Notes under the pieces: model-generated
Seen by the model: only the letters and a program-made list of their open reading frames with translations
The model's database searches: none
What the model was told of the DNA's origin: nothing
Position numbers and translations under genes: made by a program
NCBI RefSeq assembly: GCF_009725235.1
Contig: NZ_WJFC01000011.1
Location: forward strand, 56,375 to 120,374
DNA: 64,000 nucleotides
DNA from: Scytonema sp. UIC 10036
GTDB taxonomy: Bacteria; Cyanobacteriota; Cyanobacteriia; Cyanobacteriales; Nostocaceae
Direction: 5' to 3'
Part shown: one piece after another, positions 24,601-33,714 of the stretch
Layout: the number at the start of each line of letters is the position of its first letter
How positions within the stretch are numbered: the first letter of the stretch is position 1

Positions 24601-27600
24601 GAGAAAAATTTCATTGATGCAAACGAGGGTAACGACGATATCTTTGCGGGTGAAGGCGACGACGTTCTTCTTGGTGGTGAGGGACGGGATATTCTGGATG
24701 GCGGTACGGGAGTTGATACAACAACATATTTAACTTCTCCTGGTGCAGTTTTTGTGAGCCTCCGCACGGGTAAAGCTTTTGGTGGCGAAGCAGAAGGCGA
24801 TAAGTTAGTTTCAGTTGAAAACGTCCACGCCACTGTTTTGGATGATGTTCTCATTGGTAATAATTCTGATAATGCTTTAGGTGGCTATGAAGGCGATGAC
24901 AAGTTAGAAGGTGGTGGAGGGAAAGATTTATTAGATGGTGGTGGCGGAAATGACACGGCTATTTACCGCAGTTCTAATGGTGGTGTGAACGTCAGTCTCA
25001 AAACGGGTGAAGGTTCGGGTTCTGATGCTGAAGGCGATAAATTAGTCAAAGCCAAGATTCTGGACAAAGATAAAAAACCTGTAGAAACAGAATATAACTC
25101 CATTGAAAATCTCATCGGTTCTAACTACAATGACACCCTTGAAGGCGACATCGGCGATAACAAACTTGAAGGGTTAGCAGGTGACGATACTCTCAAAGGC
25201 GAAAGCGGTAACGATACTCTCATTGGTGGCGCAGGCGCAGATAATTTTGATGGCGGTTTGGGTATTGATTGGGCTGATTATAATGAATCTCCTGGTGGAG
25301 TGAACGTCTATCTTCAAGGTGTTGGTTCTGGTAGCCATGCTCAAGGGGATACTTTTGTTAGCTTATTACCTGGAATATCCACTGTTGAGAATTTACGCGG
25401 GTCAGATTTTGGCGACACCCTCATTGCAGATAATGGAGTTAACGTCATTGACTCTGGTTTAAGTAGTGGCGGTACGGATAACGTTGATGGTGGTGGATTA
25501 GCAGATACCCTCATTGTTGATTATTCCATCCGAGATATTGGTAAGGGAATGACGGGCGGTTATACCGTTGGTTCTGCAATATCTGGAGGTTTCTTACGAC
25601 AACGCAATTCTGGTGGTTCGGTTTTAGATGCTGTTAATTTCACTAACATCGAACGTTTAATTGTTAAAGGAACCATGCAAGATGACTCAATTATCGGTGG
25701 TTCTGGCAATGATATTTTAATTTCTGGAGATGGTCATGACACTATCTATGGCGGTCGTGGTAGTAACTTGATTCTTGCTGGTGATGGAAATGATGTTGTT
25801 TTTGACCAAAACGATGTCAATCTGGAATTTAAGACTATCCCCAACAACACATTTGGCATTTTTATTGATGGCGGACGTGGAATTGATACTCTATCCATCG
25901 ACCTTTCGGGTAAGGTTGTGAAGACGAGCAGCACCACGCTGCAATACAATATCTCCCTCATTGGAACCAATCCTTTAGTTGAAAATCCCACACAAGCGCT
26001 GATTCTCAGTGATGGAACAGCAATTCGCAACTTTGAAATTTTCAAAGATATCAAAACGGCTGGTGGAAATGACACGCTCATCCAATTGGGAAGAGTGAAT
26101 AATAACTTTAGTACCGCCCAAGGAAACGATAGTGTCCATGCGGGTTTGGGAATCGATGTTGTTGATGGCGGTCAAGATCCAGAACCTGTTGTGATTGCGT
26201 CAGTACCATCCACAACCGAAGACTTATCAGTTAATGTTCAACAAGTCGGAAATACGGATAGTGAAGGTAATAACTCGGTAGTCGTTCCTCAAGAAGTCAT
26301 CAATGAAATTGAAGATGACTTGTTAGTTATAGACTATTCAGTGGAAGATATTGGCACGGGAATGCTGGCAGAAATTCCCAATTTCAATGCTAAAAATGGC
26401 GGACGTTACTACCGGAATACCAGTAATGATGGTAGTATTCTAGATGAAACTAAGTTTACTAACTTTGAACGTTTCAACATTACTGGAACTAGTAAAAATG
26501 ACCAAATATTTGGTGCGGATTTAAACGATGTTCTGGTTGGTAATGTTGGGGATGACTTAATTGTAGGTAATGGTGGTCAAGACCAAGTCCAGGCGGGAGA
26601 AGGAAAAGATTTTGTTGTCGCGGGTAGTGGTGATGATATCGCTACTGGTGGCGATGGAGATGACATAATCGTTGATAAATGGACATTTAATACATCTCAA
26701 GTCAATAGTGCTGTTGCGATTCCAGGGATTGCGATTGCTGAGGGTGGTCATGATACTTTTGATGGTGGTGCTGGTAATGACGCTATCAATGGAGGTACTG
26801 GAAACGACCAACTCAGTAGTGGAAACGATAACGACCTCCTCGTTGGTGGTGAAGGTAACGATGCTCTCAAAGGTGACAGTGGCAATGATATCTTAATAGG
26901 AATTAATTTTGGTGTAGGAGTTTACCCAGAACTTAATTCGGAAGTTGATACTTTAAGTGGTGGTAGCGGTGCAGATGAATTTTGGTTGGGTGAGGAGACA
27001 TTCGTCTATTATAACGATGACAACCGTTCTACTGTAGGAGCAAATACTTATGCTTTAATTACCGATTTTAATTCCTTAGAAGGAGATATTCTCCAATTGC
27101 AAGGAGTGAAAGAAGATTACTTCACTCAAATTGCCAATAATTCCATCGAAATTTACCGAAAAGATGCTCCAACAGCGCTAACGGGTGACTTAATTGCAAT
27201 TCTCCAAGGCGTCACTGATTTTGATTTGGGTGCTAGCTATGTACGCTATGTTAATGACGCCCAACCAGCAAATACACTGAGTCTTTTACAAAAATTTAAT
27301 TATCCCCAAAATTCAAATCTCACATCTCAAGCAAACATCACTAACCAGATACAGCCTCAATCGCCTGGAGTCCCTCCATTAGGTAGCCTTCCAGTACAAA
27401 GCCTCAAAGCAGATGTTCAACCTTTGTCGGCGTCGGACGCAACTACAGACTTTGCGATCGCTCAAGATGGAGATGGCGATCGCTTACTCAGTAAGTTACT
27501 GGGAAACACCAACGGGCTAAGTAACTTTAAGGTAAAACTCAAAGGTGATAGCCGTGCTTTTGGGACTTTCCAAAACGATCCATTTGGTTTGGGTGAAGGA

Positions 27601-30228
27601 ATAGTCCTCAGTACTGGTAAAGTTGTCGATCTACCGGGTAAAAATACGGCTGATGGCGGTCTTTCGCCCGGTACTAATGTTTCATTACAGTTTGAGAAAC
27701 TTGACGGTGTTACAGGTGACCCCAGCAACGCAGCAACTGCTGTCTATCGTGCAGATTTAACGAATTTAGGATTTGACCTCAAATCTTTAACAATTGGTGA
27801 CGGTGGTGTCATTGGTGGTAGCAATGGTCGATTTACTGGATTCGATTTAGATGGAATTAAAATCAGCAATACCAAGATTACTAACGCTGCTGACATTCAA
27901 AGTTTACCCAGTCTGAATGTCTTTGACTTTAGTCCCATAGGAACTATCTTTACACCAGGAAATCAACGTCCGCCAAGCGATGCTGAAAATCCAGATTTGT
28001 TTGGGACTATCAATGGTACAGTTAATAATGGTATTGCCAATTTAGGAAGTTTTGATGCGGTGTCTACTACTGGTAGTAGCGCCAATGGTTTTGTTAGTTT
28101 GGGGAATTTAGGGAAAGCTGGCTTTAACTTAAGGCAGTCGTTAGCATCAGGACAACCTCTTTATCTTTATATTGGTGAAGTTGGTGATAATGGTGAAGTT
28201 GCAGGCGGTAATATTACTGTTTCCAACCGCGAAGTCAATAGCTTAAACGACCTCAGCCAAGATTTTGGTTTACCTGGTGTAGCAGATGATGCTATTTCAA
28301 TGGAAATAGAATTTGATGCTGATGCTAGTACGCAATATGTCTTCTTCCAATTTGCGTTTGGTTCGGAAGAGTTGGCTGAATATGCAGGTAAGTTTAACGA
28401 CGCCTTTAGTTTAGAACTTAATGGCTTTAATATGGCGCGGTTGAGTGATGGAGATACCGTTACCATTAATAATTTAGCCAAAAATCCCTATCCCTCCTCA
28501 TATCATCCTGACTTAATCTACAATCCAGTTGGTACTGGTCCTGCTAGCAGTCAAACGAAATTAGACGGCTACACCAAACCTTTGACTTTTGTTGGAGTTG
28601 TTGAACCAAATTCCCGTAATAAAGTAGCTATTAATGTTAAAGATAACCGGGATGGTTTATTAGATTCTGCTGTCTTTCTCAAAGCGGGAACTTTCGGTAT
28701 TACTGCACCTAAACCCCTTGATGGAAGCAGACCGGGAGTCAGTATTAAGCCAGAAGACGGTAAAGATACGGTTATAATTACCGAAGGTGGCGAGACGGGT
28801 AGTATCAATATCGTTCTGGATACTATTCCCAGTCAGCCCGTCACGATTACGATTGAACCCGGTTCTCAAGTCGATTTAGGTAATGGACTTGGTAAACCCA
28901 TAACAATTACCTTTACTCCCACCGATGCTTACATTCCCCACACGGTAACTGTTTCCACACCAGATGATGGTATCCAAGAAGGTACCCAGACTGAGACCAT
29001 AAAATTTACTGCTAGTAGTGCTGACCCCAATTACAATGGTGTTGTCATTCCTCCACTCAACATACAAGTTAACGATCCGACTGGTGGGGGTGGGACATCA
29101 GGTGGTGATGGAGGTACTGATGGAAGTACTGGTGGTGGTACTGGTACTGATGGAGGTAGTGGTGGTAGATCGAGTGTCAGTGCTACTGCAAATGATTTGT
29201 TGTTCGTTACGGGAAGTGGTTCGCAGGTTGAACTAGAATTTGCTCTTGAGAAAAATAACGGTAAATTTGTCAACGAAGTGGGTGTGTTTGTCGTTGATAA
29301 CGATAAAGGTGAAATCAACGGTATTGCACCCGGTCAACCTGGTTATTTGCAAGCAGCAATGACACGTTCTCAAGTCCTTCTCTCTGCACTCGCAAATAAT
29401 CCCGCTCCCGATCTACTAGGAATTCGCAAGCTGAATTTTAACTCTGGATCTTACCTCAGCTTTTATTTAGTCCAAAATGCTAGTACTGATGAAGTCAAAG
29501 CGAATTTAGCGGCTTCTCAACCGACTCCCAATGTCTTTTTCTCCTCGAATGTGGCTAATATTGATAGCTTTGACCACTTGCAAATCAATAATTTGAATGA
29601 TGGGGTCTTGTCTGTTCAGTGGGAAGACCAAATTGGTGGAGGGGATCGCGATTTTGATGACTTAGTTTTAAACGTTAAAACTAGCAATAGTCCTCTCACG
29701 ATTGGAACTAAACTACAAGCAGAACGGGAACTTATTGACCTACGGGGGATTACTGGAGCGCTCACAACTCAGTTTACAGTCAACAGTGAAGCCGCTTACA
29801 AAAATTCTGTTGGTTTTTACACTATTGATGACGAAAGCGGGCGTCTGGGAAATCTCAAACCGGGCGATCCAGGTTATGTGGAAGCCGCATTCCAACGCAC
29901 CATCATCAACTTGAGTGGGGATACAACAAATGTCACGGGACAGTTCAATGGCGATACACTCATCGCACCGTACATTATCGCCAACGGTACTATCGAGCAA
30001 CTTCGCGCTCAAAACCCAAATAATGTGTTAGGTACTGGTACAGTTGCATACTTTGCCTTTACAGAAGTTAATCCCGATAAGGTAGACCATATTCGCCTGC
30101 TTGGAGATAATAAATTTGGTTTCGAGGATATCCATAACGGAGGCGATCGCGACTATAACGATATGGTCGTCCAATTGAATTTTACCAGCACTGGAGGTGT
30201 AGGAAATTCAACTCAACCATTCGGGTAA
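21658..30228 (+). CDS. giant RTX-type secreted protein with choice-of-anchor L and two DUF4114 domains
   Basis: 2856 residues and no signal peptide. Residues 1-165 form a cyanobacterial N-terminal domain with FLEEIAHSLDNHFN (a degenerate HExxH, first H replaced by E) and DEGAIFSALVQGK. Residues 200-870 are beta-rich and Gly/Asn-rich. From about 880 to 1780 many RTX nonapeptides bind calcium (GGEGNDIVIGGEGTD, GGAGSDRL, GNDTLIGGAGADNF). About 1930-2350 is a choice-of-anchor L domain (FAFGSEELAEYAG). A Calx-beta-like strand region and a Gly/Ser/Thr linker follow. Two DUF4114 domains end the protein, each closing with GGGDRDFDDLV or GGDRDYNDMVVQL. RTX proteins without a signal peptide leave by type I secretion and fold on meeting calcium. 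It is probably a cell-surface or matrix protein. Confidence 0.9.
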   Translation: MSSLQVLNQGIALAKTKLQEKAQEPGWRDLLTRAFDNFTSLSQVESLTQAWSLGDFSNLPHIEIVSSEILLNANAAYAASVNTIYVSQDYLEKYINRPEYIASTFLEEIAHSLDNHFNSNLDSSGDEGAIFSALVQGKVLDDYLLQQLRTEDDRIFLQINGQVIAAEAETSPESNLSLLSQSIQPFFQNIKNAVAGQTLNNLPILGDIPLGNYVNEFITDTVEKRILDELDKITNKTTASVQQALFDALKPESQGGLGLLLDLDNNNLIDINDIKTPTDATSIGFQFKIGKSFTPDLSLSKNLGLPNLGVNLTGGITPSLAFGLNVGFGVDNTSGADAFFFDTTTPDEFQVDLNANLKDKTAQPLKLEGSLGFLQISATDNGSNLNSKFAVDLTNTTSQRVKFSNLNNISLGSPNFTANANLKLQLDTGLDKNGNLPSISADFNVNNWNLGAAIPSVEFKNVALDLGSFANNFVGPTLKDIQRITRPIDSILSPLVEPLPVIDYSLLGIAQQFAPSLVQPGTEDFIRQITKTLKQFNSLESDATNGIKIYLGDFNANPNNPNPSPDVVQKVGAKSILPLGEEPSNSYVDTLKKLEAEDGIKFPLLTDPTKAFNLLLGQNVTLFEYNPPGLKFETGTLGSGIIPPIPVFGPVVIQIYAKAGASAQFGFGYDAQGLIDFTKNNFQNPVDLTNGFFLSKPENKGYFTIFGEIGAAAAVNLAVVELEVGGGLRATVELGKNSPSKVRGSELYEDPLCLLAPSGNLALIIFGSVTLDLGFFSFTKRLDLANINLIDFSTGCDPNDKHFNVEDPEPDPETEEFLKAQGVIDRKGTNNGETITVQYLSGNKKDGNESVLLLGLDFPEGKPPGKQYDFLKAIAIDGRSGDDTITLTDGVDVSAQLDGGEGNDIVIGGEGTDFLTGGAGSDRLDGKGGNNTTSYTDAPKGVIVNLAANIAIKDGYGTVDLLQNIQNVEGSQFRDIITGSSEKNFIDANEGNDDIFAGEGDDVLLGGEGRDILDGGTGVDTTTYLTSPGAVFVSLRTGKAFGGEAEGDKLVSVENVHATVLDDVLIGNNSDNALGGYEGDDKLEGGGGKDLLDGGGGNDTAIYRSSNGGVNVSLKTGEGSGSDAEGDKLVKAKILDKDKKPVETEYNSIENLIGSNYNDTLEGDIGDNKLEGLAGDDTLKGESGNDTLIGGAGADNFDGGLGIDWADYNESPGGVNVYLQGVGSGSHAQGDTFVSLLPGISTVENLRGSDFGDTLIADNGVNVIDSGLSSGGTDNVDGGGLADTLIVDYSIRDIGKGMTGGYTVGSAISGGFLRQRNSGGSVLDAVNFTNIERLIVKGTMQDDSIIGGSGNDILISGDGHDTIYGGRGSNLILAGDGNDVVFDQNDVNLEFKTIPNNTFGIFIDGGRGIDTLSIDLSGKVVKTSSTTLQYNISLIGTNPLVENPTQALILSDGTAIRNFEIFKDIKTAGGNDTLIQLGRVNNNFSTAQGNDSVHAGLGIDVVDGGQDPEPVVIASVPSTTEDLSVNVQQVGNTDSEGNNSVVVPQEVINEIEDDLLVIDYSVEDIGTGMLAEIPNFNAKNGGRYYRNTSNDGSILDETKFTNFERFNITGTSKNDQIFGADLNDVLVGNVGDDLIVGNGGQDQVQAGEGKDFVVAGSGDDIATGGDGDDIIVDKWTFNTSQVNSAVAIPGIAIAEGGHDTFDGGAGNDAINGGTGNDQLSSGNDNDLLVGGEGNDALKGDSGNDILIGINFGVGVYPELNSEVDTLSGGSGADEFWLGEETFVYYNDDNRSTVGANTYALITDFNSLEGDILQLQGVKEDYFTQIANNSIEIYRKDAPTALTGDLIAILQGVTDFDLGASYVRYVNDAQPANTLSLLQKFNYPQNSNLTSQANITNQIQPQSPGVPPLGSLPVQSLKADVQPLSASDATTDFAIAQDGDGDRLLSKLLGNTNGLSNFKVKLKGDSRAFGTFQNDPFGLGEGIVLSTGKVVDLPGKNTADGGLSPGTNVSLQFEKLDGVTGDPSNAATAVYRADLTNLGFDLKSLTIGDGGVIGGSNGRFTGFDLDGIKISNTKITNAADIQSLPSLNVFDFSPIGTIFTPGNQRPPSDAENPDLFGTINGTVNNGIANLGSFDAVSTTGSSANGFVSLGNLGKAGFNLRQSLASGQPLYLYIGEVGDNGEVAGGNITVSNREVNSLNDLSQDFGLPGVADDAISMEIEFDADASTQYVFFQFAFGSEELAEYAGKFNDAFSLELNGFNMARLSDGDTVTINNLAKNPYPSSYHPDLIYNPVGTGPASSQTKLDGYTKPLTFVGVVEPNSRNKVAINVKDNRDGLLDSAVFLKAGTFGITAPKPLDGSRPGVSIKPEDGKDTVIITEGGETGSINIVLDTIPSQPVTITIEPGSQVDLGNGLGKPITITFTPTDAYIPHTVTVSTPDDGIQEGTQTETIKFTASSADPNYNGVVIPPLNIQVNDPTGGGGTSGGDGGTDGSTGGGTGTDGGSGGRSSVSATANDLLFVTGSGSQVELEFALEKNNGKFVNEVGVFVVDNDKGEINGIAPGQPGYLQAAMTRSQVLLSALANNPAPDLLGIRKLNFNSGSYLSFYLVQNASTDEVKANLAASQPTPNVFFSSNVANIDSFDHLQINNLNDGVLSVQWEDQIGGGDRDFDDLVLNVKTSNSPLTIGTKLQAERELIDLRGITGALTTQFTVNSEAAYKNSVGFYTIDDESGRLGNLKPGDPGYVEAAFQRTIINLSGDTTNVTGQFNGDTLIAPYIIANGTIEQLRAQNPNNVLGTGTVAYFAFTEVNPDKVDHIRLLGDNKFGFEDIHNGGDRDYNDMVVQLNFTSTGGVGNSTQPFG

Positions 30229-30239
30229 ATTTTCAAGCT

Positions 30240-30689
30240 CTACGCAACTCTTGTCTCTACTCTAGTCGTAGAGACTAAAGACATTATCTTTCTGATAAAT
30301 TTTTGCCAGTCATTGACCGATGTAGGTTTGGCAAAGTGCTGAATCTTCATCCTATCTAACTCAATAATTTCACTGAGACTAGCAGAACTGATTGTGGCGA
30401 TGACTGGTATATCTTTGAGGTGAGATTGCTGCTCGATCCAAGTTATCAATTCAATCCCATTTATATCTGGTAGAATTAGGTCAGCCAAGACTATGAGTTT
30501 TGGTACGGGAAAACAATCTCGACTACTATATAACCCTATTTCTGATAAATAAGTTAAAGCGCTCAACCCATCTTCTACAACTTGCAACGAAATGGGTAAG
30601 CGTGACTTGGCTAAAATACGCTGAATCAGCCGCAGTTCAGGTAAATTGTTTTCTACCAGCAAAATAGTAAATGATTTTAAATTAGCCAT
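30240..30689 (-). CDS. stand-alone response regulator receiver protein
   Basis: A 149-residue single receiver domain of the Rcp1-like type. The phospho-acceptor is D70 in VLADLILPDINGIELI; the conserved lysine is K121 in HFAKPTSVNDWQK. The first acidic pair is E13-N14 (LLVENNLPELRLIQ) rather than the usual E/D-D, so magnesium binding could be altered. There is no output domain, so it signals through protein-protein contacts. No histidine kinase is adjacent. The gene converges on the giant RTX gene with 11 nt between their stop codons. Confidence 0.87.
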   Translation of the reverse strand: MANLKSFTILLVENNLPELRLIQRILAKSRLPISLQVVEDGLSALTYLSEIGLYSSRDCFPVPKLIVLADLILPDINGIELITWIEQQSHLKDIPVIATISSASLSEIIELDRMKIQHFAKPTSVNDWQKFIRKIMSLVSTTRVETRVA

Positions 30690-31047
30690 ATGTTTTCTTT
30701 AATGACTAGAGAGTATCAAAGGGATTTTTAGGTAGATGCTGTACCTGTTCTAGCCAACATCAATCTGTTAATTAGAACTTTGTTGTTTAGTGTAGGGATC
30801 AATTATGAAGAAGGCGTGGAGAAGATTGCATCCGTAGATACACCCAATCTACGCACGTAGATAAAAAAATCTTTATGTGGAATTACGTGAATTTGCGGTT
30901 GAAAAAAAATGAAAAGTATATTCAAATTTTAAATAGTTTCTGAAAGCTAGACAAGACAAGCTTTTGCAAACCATCTTGCATGATTTTACAAGGTTATGGG
31001 TTTAATGCCTAACTTCCTGGATTTGATTGACTTTCTGTGATAGCGAA
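30690..31047. other. intergenic, no gene seen
   Basis: 358 bases between the receiver-domain gene and the XisI-like gene. I see no protein-like frame, no tRNA and no strong hairpin. It should hold the promoter of the receiver gene. Confidence 0.4.
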
Positions 31048-31452
31048 CTAAGTGATTGAATACTCTGAGTTATAGGGTCGCAGATGAGGCGGGTGTAGTC
31101 CTAAAACAATGTCGGATTTCGGAATACCTCTTGAGGAAAGTTCTTCACCAATATCAATATCTGTTCGATTTTCTTGAATCCAAACTTTACCTTCAATAAT
31201 ATCAAGATGAAGAATTGGGGTGAAAATGCGCTTGTGAGAGTCTGTCCACCCTATTTGCAATAGTTGATAGCGATCGTGTTGACAATCAAATACAGTTACG
31301 GTTTGAATGTGTGGGTTGATATCTGGTATGTTGGCATGAATGGACAAGACATCCATGACGATCTGACGGTGGATTTCTTGTGAAATTGGCTCAACTTGAT
31401 TTTGAGAATCTACCGCCGTGAGATTGGTTAGCTTTCTGGATTTGGTATCCAT
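31048..31452 (-). CDS. XisI-family protein without an adjacent XisH
   Basis: A 134-residue XisI relative. The core is recognisable (VFDCQHDRYQLLQIGWTDSH, HLDIIEGKVWIQENRTDIDI, SSRGIPKSDIVLGLHPPHLR), but the N-terminus (MDTKSRKLTNLTAVDSQNQ) is longer and different from the 111-residue copy at 15.6 kb. No XisH lies upstream, where it normally would. It is thus an orphan paralogue; the family function outside fdxN-element excision is not known. Confidence 0.75.
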   Translation of the reverse strand: MDTKSRKLTNLTAVDSQNQVEPISQEIHRQIVMDVLSIHANIPDINPHIQTVTVFDCQHDRYQLLQIGWTDSHKRIFTPILHLDIIEGKVWIQENRTDIDIGEELSSRGIPKSDIVLGLHPPHLRPYNSEYSIT

Positions 31453-31607
31453 CGATCAACCTCGTGTGTTATGGTATTCACAACTATTTTGTCATTCCTG
31501 CTAAAGCAGAATTGGCTGTTTGGATGGACTTAATATTACTACTAGTGCCACCATCAGTCCTAGCAATAGCAATTTTCTCTTTTTATATAAGTAATACAAC
31601 TTTGATT

Positions 31608-31728
31608 TATGGCGTTGCTGAATTAAAATATGAATGATTTTTTAGCCTCACGCAAAGACGCAAAGACGCTAAGGTTTTTCTGCGCTTTTGTGTGAGATTT
31701 TCATTCTATCAATTAGTAATGCTGAAGA
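31608..31728. mobile_element. MITE-like element, about 120 bp
   Basis: The segment starts GGCGTTGCTGAATTAAAATA and ends with an imperfect inverted copy (TCTATCAATTAGTAATGCTG). The interior has the frequent cyanobacterial string TCACGCAAAGACGCAAAGAC and a partly complementary CTGCGCTTTTGTGTGAGA, so the whole unit can fold into one long hairpin. No coding capacity. Probably a non-autonomous element. Confidence 0.6.
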
Positions 31729-31734
31729 AATTGC

Positions 31735-32085
31735 CTAACTGTCTTGGGGTGTAAAGTTATCAAATGTTGATTTATCTGACACAGAAGTGCTATCGATAAA
31801 CTGTTGCATCTGCTGACGATATGTTTCAAACGCTTTACGCCCCTTTTGACTGAGTTGACAAATAGTATGTGGTAATTTACCGCGAAAGGTTTTCTCTATT
31901 TTAACGTAGCCTGCTTCTTCTAGTTTTGAAAGATGTCCTGTCAAATTACCTTTGGTTAAACCAATACCTTTGCCAAAATAAGAGCCTACAAAAATTTTGG
32001 CAAAAACAGCAAAATGGCTCATACATAAGCGTTTAGCTGACCAGGTTGCTTGGAAGCTCAAACCCTTGATACTGCGGCAAGACAT
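31735..32085 (-). CDS. winged-helix transcriptional regulator
   Basis: About 116 residues if started at the ATG at 32083-32085 (MSCRSIKGLSFQATW). The DNA-binding core is clear: LTKGNLTGHLSKLEEAGYVK is the recognition region, followed by the wing (IEKTFRGKLPHTICQLSQKG) and a terminal helix (RKAFETYRQQMQQFI). This is the single-domain MarR/ArsR-like winged-helix group (PF13601 type). The frame opens 19 codons further upstream, but spacing to the recognition helix fits the shorter start. The segment before LTKGNL aligns in length but is less conserved, so some erosion is possible. The target is unknown. Confidence 0.65.
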   Translation of the reverse strand: MSCRSIKGLSFQATWSAKRLCMSHFAVFAKIFVGSYFGKGIGLTKGNLTGHLSKLEEAGYVKIEKTFRGKLPHTICQLSQKGRKAFETYRQQMQQFIDSTSVSDKSTFDNFTPQDS

Positions 32086-32205
32086 TAAAAAATGCTTGCT
32101 GGAAAGATGGAAGTAATTTTTAGGACTTATTGTTTTTGCCAAACCTTTGAGAACAGGACGTTAATACATTAACTCAGCCTCGTAAATTGGCAAAGGTATT
32201 GAACC

Positions 32206-32346
32206 GTGCAAAATGAATTAGCGTTGAAAGCTACAGATGCTGAAGCTGAGAACAATTACAGGCAAATTGTAGATAAAGCTTGGCAAGCAATCGATCGCTC
32301 TTTTGTTGGTGAAAACTACAACACTCAAGCTTGGTTGCAAGTCCGA
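32206..32346 (+). pseudogene. N-terminal fragment of an S41 protease
   Basis: A GTG-started frame reads VQNELALKATDAEAENNYRQ, then IVDKAWQAIDRSFVGENYNT and QAWLQVRQE. This is the mature N-terminal region of CtpA/CtpB-type proteases (VDxxWQIIDRxYVD). The homology ends at 32346, where the DNA becomes a TTTTGGATTTTAGATTT STRR. The next segment of the same protein is found as a fragment at 20884-21026. No signal peptide is present, so the 5' end is also missing. Confidence 0.55.
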
Positions 32347-32464
32347 CAGGAAATTTGGCACTTTTGGATTTTAGATTTCGGATTGGGGAAGCTTTGCTTT
32401 GACTTGACATATTGTTGTCACATTTCTTGACCAAGATAGTAGTAGAGTTATTATTTAGTTCAAG

Positions 32465-32953
32465 ATGTCTCATATATTTTCTTTAAAGAAATCTACTACC
32501 ACTTTTCAAGTTTTAGTGGCTGGAATTGCAGCTAGCCTTTTTGCATCTGGATTAACATCAAACATCGAGCAGCAAATTGCACAACCTGCATCACAACTTG
32601 CAGCTTCTAGTCTCACAACTTCACAAGAGCCGACAGAACGAGACAGCCAATCTGCACTTGTATTAGCATCTGTAGTGGCTGGTAGCCTTATTGTTGGTGT
32701 TGCTTTAAAAGGAACAGGAAATAAGAGCGTAAGTATAACAAGTGCTTCCGCGCTTGGAAACAAGAAAAATACTTCCCTCATTCTCAATCAAGGGAGCCGC
32801 AAGCTACAAAAGAAACTTCTGCTTTTACTACATGACGATCGCGAAGCAGCAAATCGACTTCTAACCCACATGATGTTAAAGTATCCCAACAAAACAGCAG
32901 ATTGGTATTTTGAAAAAGCGATCTACGATTTAGAACGCGATCGCCATGCGTGA
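32465..32953 (+). CDS. hypothetical exported or membrane protein
   Basis: A 162-residue protein. The N-terminus is signal-like (FQVLVAGIAASLFASGLTSN) and a second hydrophobic helix lies at about residues 63-81 (ALVLASVVAGSLIVGVALKG). The soluble end (LQKKLLLLLHDDREAANRLL, then YPNKTADWYFEKAIYDLERD) resembles a small helical domain found in several cyanobacterial hypothetical proteins. I do not know its function. It stands alone between the S41 relic and hicAB. Confidence 0.55.
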   Translation: MSHIFSLKKSTTTFQVLVAGIAASLFASGLTSNIEQQIAQPASQLAASSLTTSQEPTERDSQSALVLASVVAGSLIVGVALKGTGNKSVSITSASALGNKKNTSLILNQGSRKLQKKLLLLLHDDREAANRLLTHMMLKYPNKTADWYFEKAIYDLERDRHA

Positions 32954-33061
32954 TATACATGACATAGAGTCATTTCGGCACGGGAATTTTTACTAATTCT
33001 AATATGAGAGCAAAAGGAACTTGATACCCATGCCCGATTATCGCAGAGCGAATGTCATCTC

Positions 33062-33286
33062 TCATAAAAGAGACCTAAATTCGTCACGGGTTATTTGACA
33101 ATCGCGTAGTATTTGTGCTAAAAAACCCCGACCAATTGTTTCTCCAGAATGTACTGGAACTACCGTCCGCCGTCCATCACTATGTATCAAAATATGATGA
33201 CTTCCACGCACCCTAGCAACATCAAAACCTATTTTACCAAGAGCAGCTATGACTTCGCGTCCTGTCATACTAGGCAGTTGACTCAT
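33062..33286 (-). CDS. hicA: HicA-family toxin
   Basis: A 74-residue HicA with a double-stranded-RNA-binding-like fold: the start MTGREVIAALGKIGFDVARV, the catalytic histidine in RGSHHILIHSDG (H30/H31), and VVPVHSGETIGRGFLAQIL. HicA cleaves mRNA. The gene overlaps the upstream hicB by 4 nt (ATGA), so the order is antitoxin first. The module looks complete. Confidence 0.9.
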   Translation of the reverse strand: MSQLPSMTGREVIAALGKIGFDVARVRGSHHILIHSDGRRTVVPVHSGETIGRGFLAQILRDCQITRDEFRSLL

Positions 33287-33495
33287 ACTTCAACCGCGAC
33301 TCGTTGAACGCCCACAAAATCCAACGAATCCTGTTCCTCCTCAAATTCTAAACAGAGTGCGATCGCTTCTCGGATACGTTCCATCAACTCATCTAAAGAT
33401 TTGGCTTGGGTATGACATCCAGCGAGATTAGGAACCGAAGCGATAAAGTAGCCATCTGCATCTCGCTCAATAATCACATTAAATTCTCGTCTCAT
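33283..33495 (-). CDS. hicB: HicB-family antitoxin
   Basis: A 70-residue HicB of the short type: MRREFNVIIERDADGYFIAS, then VPNLAGCHTQAKSLDELMER and a terminal helix (IREAIALCLEFEEE). It has the partially degraded RNase H fold and no obvious added DNA-binding domain. It is upstream of and overlaps hicA by 4 nt. Confidence 0.9.
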   Translation of the reverse strand: MRREFNVIIERDADGYFIASVPNLAGCHTQAKSLDELMERIREAIALCLEFEEEQDSLDFVGVQRVAVEV

Positions 33496-33714
33496 GATAT
33501 ACCACCTTTGATTTTTATTTCATTTTCTCACGCTTGCACTGTTGCGATCTCAATCTTTGGTTGGGATTAAACAACATAATCCAAACAATTAAGTCAGTCG
33601 GTGCAAATGAATCAAGGCCGATCGTCACGGGCGAAGATATTAGCCTCTAGGTTAATTAACTTACAGGTACAAAGGTGGTGGTGTAAATTTAAAATATAAA
33701 GACTTTGAAGCCCT

